From Anaerolineales bacterium (lineage in GTDB: Bacteria; Chloroflexota; Anaerolineae; Promineifilales; Promineifilaceae): a DNA stretch of 9,319 nt. The notes beneath the pieces are model-generated. The model worked only from the letters and a program-made list of their open reading frames with translations. It made no database searches and was not told where the DNA came from. Where the stretch lies: NCBI GenBank assembly GCA_020432595.1, contig JAGQGA010000072.1, forward strand, positions 1 to 9,319, read 5' to 3'. Below, in pieces: positions 1 through 5,591 of this stretch. Positions within the stretch are counted from its first letter, which is position 1. The number at the start of each line of letters is the position of its first letter. The position numbers were made by a program, and so were the translations under genes.

Positions 1-1
1 T

Positions 2-103
2 CGCCAACTTTTGGCGTTTGTCCGTGAGAAGTTCCCCGATTTTGTAGAGCAATGGCCCGCCCCCCCGCCAGTTTGGCGTATCAACCCAGATCAAGAAACG
101 TAA
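2..103 (+). CDS. Possible C-terminal end of a gene cut by the left edge
   Basis: From base 2 one plus-strand frame stays open to a TAA at 101-103 and encodes 33 residues, starting RQLLAFVREKFPDFVEQW and ending INPDQET. The composition (charged helix, then a Pro-rich tail) looks like a real protein end rather than a shadow. No family can be named from so little. It would converge with the minus-strand gene ending at 91, with a 13-base overlap of the two ends. A 33-codon open stretch can arise by chance, so this needs the upstream sequence. Confidence 0.4.
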   Translation, partial: RQLLAFVREKFPDFVEQWPAPPPVWRINPDQET

Positions 104-780
104 CAAATTTGGTGAAGATGAGAACGGCCGTTTTTCCCCACCACCTCAACCATGCCCATCGCTTTAAGCGTATAACTAATTCGCGTAGCCAATCTGGTGT
201 CGCAGCCAACGACTTTGGCAAGCTGTTTGTTGGTGAATGGCTGCGGCAGATTGGGTGGCAAGACGGCCAGATAATCGGCCTGGCCGTGGAAGGTGTGGCT
301 GTCCACTACTTGCAGCAGCCGCTGATCGTGGAGGCTTTGGCGGCCGCGTCGCCAGCTTCCCTGCCCATCGTCGCGCCACACCTCTTCCTGGTGCGTCAGC
401 AGCACGGTAAGGGTGAGGTTGGGGTGGGGCAGCAGGTGGGGAATGCGGGTGAGTTCGTTGAAGATGTCGAGCATTTGACCCCGCTTGGGGGATTTGCGGC
501 GGCTGATGGGTTCGCCAACGGCCGTTTCTTTCACAATCCACTTGCTTTGCGGGACGGGGTGGTAGAGGTGGATGGGGTGATCATCCAGCAGCCGCGCCAG
601 CTTGCTTTTCATGGCATACAAATGGCGGGTTTGGATTTCAATCAACTGCTCGCCGCGCACAATGTCAATGACAAACCGCCCCAGTTTGACCTCAAACTGG
701 TCGGCCGGCTGCGCCAGCCACGTTTTGAGTTCGGCGTGGAGGGATTTTTCGGCAAGGGTTCCGATTGATGAGTTAGGCAT
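91..780 (-). CDS. Unknown protein with PD-(D/E)XK-like N-terminus and possible winged-helix C-terminus
   Basis: The gene encodes 229 residues from the ATG at 780. The frame stays open to a GTG at 795 (234 residues), but that GTG lies inside the repeat flanking the upstream gene and has no Shine-Dalgarno sequence, so I prefer the ATG, which also lacks a clear one. Counting from the GTG form, the N-terminal third has an acidic helix (E16 to E22), then GRFVIDIV with D44, then LIEIQTRHL with E53-x-Q55. This order of helix, Asp strand and E-x-Q/K strand is that of PD-(D/E)XK nuclease folds. The last 50 residues (FTNKQLAKVV, then helix and strands) look like a winged helix that could bind DNA. I do not recognise the family, and nuclease activity is inference. 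It follows the GxxExxY gene by 38 bases on the same strand and may be co-transcribed. Confidence 0.75.
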   Translation of the reverse strand: MPNSSIGTLAEKSLHAELKTWLAQPADQFEVKLGRFVIDIVRGEQLIEIQTRHLYAMKSKLARLLDDHPIHLYHPVPQSKWIVKETAVGEPISRRKSPKRGQMLDIFNELTRIPHLLPHPNLTLTVLLTHQEEVWRDDGQGSWRRGRQSLHDQRLLQVVDSHTFHGQADYLAVLPPNLPQPFTNKQLAKVVGCDTRLATRISYTLKAMGMVEVVGKNGRSHLHQICYVS

Positions 781-813
781 AAAAAAATTGGACACGGAAG
801 GACACGGAAGATT
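781..813. repeat. Left inverted repeat of the GxxExxY cassette
   Basis: A run of seven A bases is followed by two tandem units of the form GGACACGGAA (790-809) and then GAT. The reverse complement of this block recurs at 1234-1273 on the other side of the GxxExxY gene. The block lies between the stop of that gene and the start of the next, and the extended GTG start at 795 falls inside it. Confidence 0.85.
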
Positions 814-818
814 GGTTT

Positions 819-1235
819 TTAGGAGGTTTGTTTGGTTGTCCAGCCGAGAAGTCCTTTGTGATCGTTGTCGTATAGCTTGCGTTTTAGTTGGGCGTTTGGC
901 CCAAAATTAAGAAGCAGGCCAACTTCAAAGGTTGTTGCTTTGAGATAGTTGAGCAATTGGGCTTCGTGTTCTGGCAACAGGGTGCGGACAGATTTTAGCT
1001 CTACGATGACAGCATTTTCAATCAGGAGATCGGCAACATAGTCACCGATAACAGCACCATCATAAAAAACCTTGATCGCAGCTTGTTGTTGCACAGCCAT
1101 ATTCTTCTTGCGTAACTCAATTGCCAAAGCATTCTCATAAATTTTTTCAGAGAATCCATAGCCAAGTCGCTTATGAACATACCGAAACGACCCAATAATT
1201 ACCTGCGTAATATCCTGATGTTTTCCTACAATCAT
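819..1235 (-). CDS. GxxExxY family protein (PD-(D/E)XK nuclease superfamily)
   Basis: The 138-residue protein carries the family signature GFSEKIYENAL (G27, E30, Y33). The nuclease-fold core follows: D69 in DYVADLLIE and E79-x-K81 in VIVELKSV, then a helix EAQLLNYLKA and the strand EVGLLLNFG, as usual in this family (PDDEXK_3). Length is normal and the likely catalytic residues are all present. The biological role of the family is not established. The ATG at 1235 is served by AAGGA (1243-1247, read on the minus strand) with 7 bases between; that AAGGA is part of the flanking repeat. It lies 29 bases after the DUF4832 gene and before the second nuclease-like gene, all on the same strand. The inverted repeats on both sides suggest it arrived as a cassette. 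Confidence 0.92.
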   Translation of the reverse strand: MIVGKHQDITQVIIGSFRYVHKRLGYGFSEKIYENALAIELRKKNMAVQQQAAIKVFYDGAVIGDYVADLLIENAVIVELKSVRTLLPEHEAQLLNYLKATTFEVGLLLNFGPNAQLKRKLYDNDHKGLLGWTTKQTS

Positions 1236-1273
1236 CTCCGTGTCCTTCCGTGTTTTTCCGTGTCCTATTTTTT
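1234..1273. repeat. Right inverted repeat of the GxxExxY cassette
   Basis: On the minus strand this block reads an A-rich run, then GGACACGGAA, AAACACGGAA and GGACACGGAG, ending at the GxxExxY start codon. It has one more decamer unit than the left copy. It provides the AAGGA ribosome-binding site of the GxxExxY gene, and the stop codon of the DUF4832 gene (TAG at 1265-1267) lies within it. Confidence 0.85.
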
Positions 1274-3154
1274 CTTAACAAGCGGCAAATAGTCAGCAAA
1301 GGCAGGTGTAGGAGTGCAGGGCGGGGGCTGCGTGGGGATGGGCAGCATCATTTGGTAAAGGTTGTTGTTTTCATTACTTTCGGCAACCTGCTGGGTGGCA
1401 TCCACAAAAACGGTGGTTTGGGCGGCGGAACTGCTAAACCAGATGGTGGTGGTTTGCCCAGCCGGCAGACTGCTTTCGACCGCGAGTTGCTGGCTGCCGT
1501 TGAGTTCAACGATGAAGGGGGCGGCGTTGGCGTTGCCCTGGTTGGCAATCCAGACGCGGGTGCCAAGACCGCCAGTGGAGCCACAGCCTGTGGATTCGAG
1601 GGTGATGAGGGCGTGGGTGACGAGGAGATCGGGGAGGGTGCCGGGAACGGCCGTTTGTGTCGCTGTCGGTGTCGGTGTGACGGTAAACGTTGCCGTGGCC
1701 GTTGGCGTATTGCTGCTAGGGGTGGGGGTATCGGTGGCGCTGCTGTCTACCAGGGTGACGGTGGCGAGCAGGTCATTACGGCCGTTAACCCCATCCCAAA
1801 CCCCCTCGTTGGCAAAGCGAATGGTGCCTTGGGGAATGGCCGAAGCGACATCGCGCAGCCGCAGGCTGAGGCGATAATCACCGAGGGGCGCATTGTTGAG
1901 GGTGGTGCTAAAGCTGAGCGTGTGGTCACTGCCGGGCAGCCACAGGCGCGGGTCTTCACTGAGCAAGAAGACGGTGCGCGAGAAGCTGGTTTGCTGGTGT
2001 TGGAAGGTTAGCTCGATGCGGTATGGTTTGTAAGGGGCAGCAAAGCCGTCGTTGTGGATGATAATTTCGCCGCTGATCGGTTCGCCGCTGCGGATAATAT
2101 CGCTGTACTGCCCTTCAACCAGACGGAAGCGGTAGCCGAGCCGCTGCTCAATCTCGCCCAAGCAGCCGCCGCTGACCCAGCTTGCCAGCACGTCGGGATG
2201 GTAGTCAAGGTTTAGGTAGCTCCAGTGGAGTTGGCTGAGTTCGGAAACGGCCGTTTCACACAGCGAGCGCGGCGGGTTGGGGTTGCACGTTTCGCCCCCC
2301 TGCGGCACATACAGCGTTTCGGCGGCTACATACGCCTTGTCGGCGGCAATGGAGCCGTCGCGGTAAGTGCCAAAATCGGTGTCGCTGGCGAGGAAGCAGT
2401 CGTTGTGGTGGCCGACGCGGGCGAGGTCGCTGCCGCTAAAAGCATCGGCCGCGCCGATAGGGTTGCTGGTGCCAAACATCGCCTGTTTGCCATGCGGAGA
2501 ACGAATTTGCACTTGGTGAACCGTGGGCATCATGTCCAGCAGCCGCTGCAAAATTTCCAGCCGGTTGGCGTGCTGTTCGGGCGAGATGACCCACGGCGTG
2601 GCCGGGTCGTCTACAAAGTGGTCGGTGTAGTACCATTCCCCCCACACGCCAATAAAGCCCGCTTGCAGCACGGCAATCACATCGGCATTGGCCTGAATCA
2701 GCGGTTCTAGCTGGTCAATGTGCGCCAGAATTTGCTCTTTGCTGGCATCGCCAAAGGGGGGCTGCTCGTTGGCGGGCAGTTGGTCGGTGTAGGCAAAGCG
2801 CAAAATGCACTTTAACCCGGCGGCGCGAACGGTGTTGAAGTTGTCCTGCAAATGGTCAAGAAAATCCTGGCTGATGGAGGCGTTGACAAAGCTGTCGAGG
2901 TAGTTGATGCAGTACAGCAGGGTGAGATTTTCATTGCTGCGGTATGTTTCCAACAGACCGAGGTCATAGTCAGTGGGGCTGCTGGCGCGGGTTTCGATGT
3001 AATGATAGAAGCCGCGTTCGGGGTTGGGGAAGGTGACGCTGCTGGGGGTGTAGGTGATGGTGGTTTGGTTGGGGGCAGCACTGGCTTGCCAGAGCAGGAT
3101 GGTGGTTGAAAGCAGTAGAAGGGCGAAAAATGGGAAGAGAAACGGCCGTTTCAT
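1265..3154 (-). CDS. Secreted DUF4874/DUF4832 protein with CARDB domain
   Basis: The 629-residue protein begins with a signal peptide (KR, then a long hydrophobic stretch, probable cleavage near residue 26 after QASA). Residues about 30-200 match DUF4874, with the hallmark NPERGFYHY (44-52). DUF4832 follows, with features such as VGHHNDCFLASDTDFGTY. These paired domains resemble glycoside-hydrolase TIM barrels, but no activity is established. A Thr/Pro linker (about 473-505) leads to a CARDB-type beta-sandwich (about 507-602, with VDATQQVAESNENNN), often an adhesion or display module. The C-terminus is Pro-rich and ends YLPLVKKK; similar YLPLV tails occur on many Chloroflexota secreted proteins. 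The ATG has an AGAGGA Shine-Dalgarno sequence 9 bases upstream and a likely promoter at 3227-3255. The stop codon lies in the adjacent inverted repeat, so the last Lys residues may be repeat-derived. Confidence 0.92.
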   Translation of the reverse strand: MKRPFLFPFFALLLLSTTILLWQASAAPNQTTITYTPSSVTFPNPERGFYHYIETRASSPTDYDLGLLETYRSNENLTLLYCINYLDSFVNASISQDFLDHLQDNFNTVRAAGLKCILRFAYTDQLPANEQPPFGDASKEQILAHIDQLEPLIQANADVIAVLQAGFIGVWGEWYYTDHFVDDPATPWVISPEQHANRLEILQRLLDMMPTVHQVQIRSPHGKQAMFGTSNPIGAADAFSGSDLARVGHHNDCFLASDTDFGTYRDGSIAADKAYVAAETLYVPQGGETCNPNPPRSLCETAVSELSQLHWSYLNLDYHPDVLASWVSGGCLGEIEQRLGYRFRLVEGQYSDIIRSGEPISGEIIIHNDGFAAPYKPYRIELTFQHQQTSFSRTVFLLSEDPRLWLPGSDHTLSFSTTLNNAPLGDYRLSLRLRDVASAIPQGTIRFANEGVWDGVNGRNDLLATVTLVDSSATDTPTPSSNTPTATATFTVTPTPTATQTAVPGTLPDLLVTHALITLESTGCGSTGGLGTRVWIANQGNANAAPFIVELNGSQQLAVESSLPAGQTTTIWFSSSAAQTTVFVDATQQVAESNENNNLYQMMLPIPTQPPPCTPTPAFADYLPLVKKK

Positions 3155-3226
3155 AGCAAATTTTCCTCTTTGGGGTTGGCAATAGGCTCATCTCAACATG
3201 GCAAGACTGCGTGGTTTGCCCAGAGG

Positions 3227-3255
3227 ATTGTACTATGAAAATGGGGAAATGTCTT
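3227..3255 (-). promoter_or_regulatory. Predicted sigma-70 type promoter of the DUF4832 gene
   Basis: Read on the minus strand, AAGACA (3255-3250, four of six matches to TTGACA) is followed after exactly 17 bases by TACAAT (3232-3227, five of six matches to TATAAT). This predicts a transcript start near 3220 and a leader of about 65 bases carrying the AGAGGA ribosome-binding site. It is a pattern match only. Confidence 0.4.
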
Positions 3256-3329
3256 GAGGGTGGAAAAACGGCCGTTTTCCCAAAAAAGATTTGGGCACGT
3301 GATGCGTAAGATACGCACCACGCACGCCA

Positions 3330-3590
3330 TTACGCGGGGTCGTTCACCATGCTGATGCCACTGCCTTGTTCTTGCTGGTGGGCATCCATCAGGTCAAAAA
3401 TATCTACGGTACGGTTAACATCCTCCCACTCGCCATTGATGACGCGTGGCTCCCTGAGGGTGACGATAAAAATATCCTTGCCGAGATACATTGACCCAGA
3501 TACACGACCACGGGTGCGGTCGTTGTATTGCAGCAACTCATCGAGCGCCTCTTTAATGCGCACGGTTGGTTTAGTTGGGTATTCTGCCAT
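3330..3590 (-). CDS. Small protein of unknown function
   Basis: The gene encodes 86 residues, MAEYPTKPTVRIKEALDE to ISMVNDPA. An upstream in-frame TTG at 3605 exists, but the AAGGAG at 3594-3599 (minus strand) sits just before the ATG at 3590, so the ATG is chosen. The protein is soluble, without signal peptide or membrane segment. It has an N-terminal helix (RIKEALDELLQY), a central beta-rich part (GSMYLGKDIFIVTLREPRV) and an acidic C-terminus. I do not recognise the family. It is a single gene, about 175 bases upstream of the DUF4832 gene on the same strand, and diverges from the membrane protein at 3883. Confidence 0.75.
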   Translation of the reverse strand: MAEYPTKPTVRIKEALDELLQYNDRTRGRVSGSMYLGKDIFIVTLREPRVINGEWEDVNRTVDIFDLMDAHQQEQGSGISMVNDPA

Positions 3591-3882
3591 GATCTCCTTG
3601 CTCAATCAATCTGATATTCTCTGTTGGCATTGTACTGCTCTTGCTGTTTCAAAAGTGTAAAGAAGGCGTTAGTTGCATCAGAGCTTTGTAAGAAAGCTGT
3701 GAAATCCATTTTGCAGGTCATGTGACCAACGGCGTTGGGGAATGTGACCGCGAATATGACTTCTGGCACATCCAAAAACGGCCGTTTTCCCCTATCCTAA
3801 CACCATATTGTTAAGAACCATCTGAAGAGATAGACACAACTTTGTCACACTCGTCATGAAATTGTAAAGGAGATAACAGGTC
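3591..3882. other. Divergent intergenic region, possible operator sites
   Basis: No gene is seen in these 292 bases. They hold a dyad AGCTTT-5-AAAGCT (3682-3698), a dyad GGTCA-2-TGACC (3716-3727), a second TGTGACC (3743-3749) exactly 22 bases after the first, and one ACGGCCGT palindrome (3778-3785). The TGTGACC pair is two helical turns apart and could be a regulator site for either divergent gene. This is inference from spacing and symmetry only. Confidence 0.3.
3629..3634 (-). promoter_or_regulatory. Possible -10 element of the small unknown gene
   Basis: TACAAT on the minus strand lies about 40 bases before the ATG at 3590. Its context AGTACAAT is shared with the predicted promoter of the DUF4832 gene. 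No good -35 hexamer is visible at normal spacing, so the call is weak. Confidence 0.22.
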
Positions 3883-4401
3883 ATGAAAGCAAAACAAGAA
3901 CGAACGGTTGGGGGCTTGATTCTGATTGGGATTGGGGTTTTGGCACTGCTGGGGCAATTTGCCGACCGCATACAGCTTGATTTTGGCATGTTTATTGTGC
4001 CGATGATTGGCGCAGTGCTGCTGCTGGCGGGCATCCTCACCCGCAACCCCGGAGCCATCATTCCCGGCGGCATCATGAGCGGCATTGGCCTGGGCATTTG
4101 GCTTATCACTGGGCCGTTTAGCGACATGCCAGGCGATTTGGAAGGTGGGGTGTTTATGCTGGCGTTTGCGGCGGGCTGGCTCCTGATTGTGGCAGCAACG
4201 GCCGTTTTCACCCCCAAAGCCCACCTCTGGCCCCTCATCCCCGCCGCCATCATGGCTCTCATCGGCGGCGGCATTCTCTACGGCGACCCCTTCTTGCAAC
4301 TGCTGTCGCTGGCAGGCAAGCTATGGCCGCTGGCCCTCATTGCTGGTGGGTTGCTGGTTATCAACGAAGCGCGGAAACGGGAAAAAACGGCCGTTTTGTA
4401 A
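3883..4401 (+). CDS. Six-helix integral membrane protein, DUF5668/LiaF-N-like
   Basis: The 172-residue protein is almost wholly hydrophobic. Membrane segments lie at roughly residues 9-25, 34-52, 57-77, 88-108, 113-131 and 143-160, with a short basic C-terminal tail (EARKREK). Segments such as GGLILIGIGVLALLG and GKLWPLALIAGGLLVI resemble the small hydrophobic domains found in DUF5668 and LiaF-type N-termini, which often accompany cell-envelope stress systems. No LiaS/LiaR-type kinase or regulator is in the window, so a stress role is only a suggestion. The ATG has a strong AAAGGAG (3866-3872) 10 bases upstream. The last codons KTAVL are written over an ACGGCCGT palindrome that almost abuts the stop. 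Confidence 0.75.
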   Translation: MKAKQERTVGGLILIGIGVLALLGQFADRIQLDFGMFIVPMIGAVLLLAGILTRNPGAIIPGGIMSGIGLGIWLITGPFSDMPGDLEGGVFMLAFAAGWLLIVAATAVFTPKAHLWPLIPAAIMALIGGGILYGDPFLQLLSLAGKLWPLALIAGGLLVINEARKREKTAVL

Positions 4402-4410
4402 GCAGTAGAA

Positions 4411-4469
4411 AGTAGGGCGTAGGGCGTAGGGCGTTTTTCTCCCTACACCCCACACCCCACTCCCCACAA
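4411..4469. repeat. 7-bp-period repeat element A with inverted arms
   Basis: The gap between two convergent genes holds three tandem heptamers of the form GTAGGGC (4412-4432), a short T-rich loop, then a right arm of heptamers (CCCTACA, CCCCACA, CCCCACT, CCCCACA) whose reverse complement follows the same pattern NGTRGGG. GTAGGG (4426-4431) can pair with CCCTAC (4441-4446) across 9 bases. No T-run follows either arm, so it is not a standard terminator, though it may serve as a shared end for both transcripts. Confidence 0.6.
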
Positions 4470-4470
4470 T

Positions 4471-5367
4471 TTACGGCCGTTCCCCCACCACCACACTCAT
4501 CTCCTGCACTTGCCCCCCACGCACAATCCGCACCGGCACCGACTGCCCCACAGCATCACCCGCCAACTGAGCCACCAAATCCTCATGTCTTTGAATCGCC
4601 TGCCCGTTAAAGGTAACAAGCGTGTCGCCCAGCGTCAGCCCCGCCTGTTCCGCCGTGCTGCCCGCCTCCACCGACACCACCAGCAGCCCCCGCTTTTGCC
4701 CCAGCGACGCTACTAACGATTCCGGCAGACGCACCCGCTGCGTGCTAATGCCCAAATAACCCCGCCGCATCCGTCCATGTGCCAGCAGTGCTTCCGCCAC
4801 CCGCGCCAGCGTGGGAACCGGGACAGCGATGCTGTGGCCGGGCAGCAGGGCTGAACTGTTTAGCCCGATTAATTCCCCACCCGCGCTTACCAATGGCCCA
4901 CCAGAAAAACCAGGGTACATCACCACATCCGTTTGCAAATATCGTTCAATTTGCCCACCATGCGGTGTGCGCCACTCGCCACCCAGCGCACTGATGATGC
5001 CCAATGTGGCCTGAACGGATTGACCCGGCCGGCCGAGCGCCAACGCCAAATGCCCCACCCCGCGCTTATCCTTGCTCACCTCCGTAAACGGGGTCAATCC
5101 ACTGGCCTCCGCCTTTAAAACGGCCAAATCAGTGGACGGATCACGCCCCACCAGCGTCGCCGCCACCGTTTCCCCTGTCGGCAGCCCCACCTGAATCTTC
5201 TCATCCCGATGCACCACATGGTGGGCAGTAATAATATGGCCGTCGGCCGACCAAACAATGCCGCTGGCGGGCATTCGCCGCCGCGCCTCCACCCGCACCA
5301 CCCCGGCACTGGCCTGTGCCACTATGTCAGCCAACTGGTCAGAAAGTGCTGTTAAAGCTGTTGTCAT
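4471..5367 (-). CDS. HtrA/DegP-type trypsin-like serine protease with PDZ domain, no export signal
   Basis: The 298-residue protein belongs to the S1C (HtrA) protease family, which degrades or checks misfolded proteins. The triad is visible: H50 in the IITAHHVVH block (equivalent to TNAHVV), D80 in PSTDLAVLK and S155 in GFSGGPLV, where GNSGGPL is more usual. A PDZ domain covers about 200-290 (RRGYLGIS, GSTAEQAGL, GDTLVTFNG). Most HtrA proteins have a signal peptide or membrane anchor; this one begins MTTALTALSDQLADIV with neither, so it is probably cytoplasmic. The ATG has AAAGGAG (5376-5382, minus strand) 8 bases upstream, so a longer start is unlikely. A perfect hairpin sits one base upstream of that Shine-Dalgarno sequence. 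The final codons GERP lie on an ACGGCCGT palindrome. Confidence 0.93.
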   Translation of the reverse strand: MTTALTALSDQLADIVAQASAGVVRVEARRRMPASGIVWSADGHIITAHHVVHRDEKIQVGLPTGETVAATLVGRDPSTDLAVLKAEASGLTPFTEVSKDKRGVGHLALALGRPGQSVQATLGIISALGGEWRTPHGGQIERYLQTDVVMYPGFSGGPLVSAGGELIGLNSSALLPGHSIAVPVPTLARVAEALLAHGRMRRGYLGISTQRVRLPESLVASLGQKRGLLVVSVEAGSTAEQAGLTLGDTLVTFNGQAIQRHEDLVAQLAGDAVGQSVPVRIVRGGQVQEMSVVVGERP

Positions 5368-5383
5368 GCGCTTGTCTCCTTTG

Positions 5384-5430
5384 TCGTTGGGCGATGGCTC
5401 TAACCATCGCCCAACGAATTTTTATTTTCT
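5384..5430 (+). terminator. Perfect 14-bp hairpin with T-tract, at the htrA-like gene leader
   Basis: Bases 5384-5397 and 5404-5417 are perfectly complementary with a 6-base loop (CTCTAA). On the plus strand the stem is followed by ATTTTTATTTTCT, the form of an intrinsic terminator. No plus-strand gene ends here, but it could stop antisense readthrough from the membrane-protein gene (4401) across the protease gene. On the minus strand it would form in the protease mRNA leader, one base from the Shine-Dalgarno sequence, where it could stabilise or regulate that mRNA. Confidence 0.5.
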
Positions 5431-5543
5431 AATCACAAAATATCCCGTAGCTGTCTTCCATAATAATCTGTTTAGGTATGACAGGCATCGGCTGTCTTGG
5501 TGGGGAGCAACCTGGAAATTTGGCTAGGAACGGCCGTTCTTTC

Positions 5544-5552
5544 TGGTATAAT
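5544..5552 (+). promoter_or_regulatory. Extended -10 promoter of the secDF operon
   Basis: TGGTATAAT is a perfect -10 hexamer with the extended TGn element, 39 bases before the secD start. No -35 hexamer is recognisable at 16-18 bases, which an extended -10 can tolerate. An ACGGCCGT palindrome (5530-5537) occupies the region between. Confidence 0.55.
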
Positions 5553-5591
5553 CCCTCCGTTTGACAAATTTACGAAAAGAGTAGCAAGTTT

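Larger units (their letters stand above)
781..1273 (-). mobile_element. Candidate inserted cassette: GxxExxY gene between inverted repeats
   Basis: About 490 bases hold one complete gene and almost nothing else, bounded by A-rich plus decamer blocks in inverted orientation. The outer edges abut the coding ends of both neighbours. No transposase is present and I see no convincing target-site duplication: the left flank ends GGCAT and the right flank begins CTTAA. If it moves, it must be mobilised by something else or by recombination. The structure is seen directly; mobility is inferred. Confidence 0.4.

Noticed and set aside
52..768. Long plus-strand reading frame opposite the nuclease-like gene
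   Set aside because: It is antisense to the 91-780 gene, whose product has a coherent fold pattern; this translation has low-complexity Gly/Val-rich stretches and no recognisable domain or ribosome-binding site.
1250..2011. Plus-strand reading frame of 253 residues
   Set aside because: It is antisense to the linker and CARDB part of the DUF4832 gene; the translation is Gly/Arg-rich with no family resemblance.
3591..3605. TTG start at 3605 for the small unknown protein
   Set aside because: The AAGGAG lies between this TTG and the ATG at 3590, so it can only serve the ATG.
3792..4299. Two minus-strand frames of about 160 residues
   Set aside because: They oppose the six-helix membrane gene, which has a strong Shine-Dalgarno sequence; their Met/Pro- and His/Gln-rich translations are typical shadows of hydrophobic codons.
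4387..4394. Palindrome with A- and T-runs at the end of the membrane gene as a terminator
   Set aside because: The palindrome has no loop, and leaving room for one gives a weak A-T stem; identical motifs occur in the middle of genes.
5561..5566. Perfect TTGACA -35 hexamer before secD
   Set aside because: No -10-like hexamer lies 16-18 bases downstream; the promoter call rests on TGGTATAAT just upstream instead.
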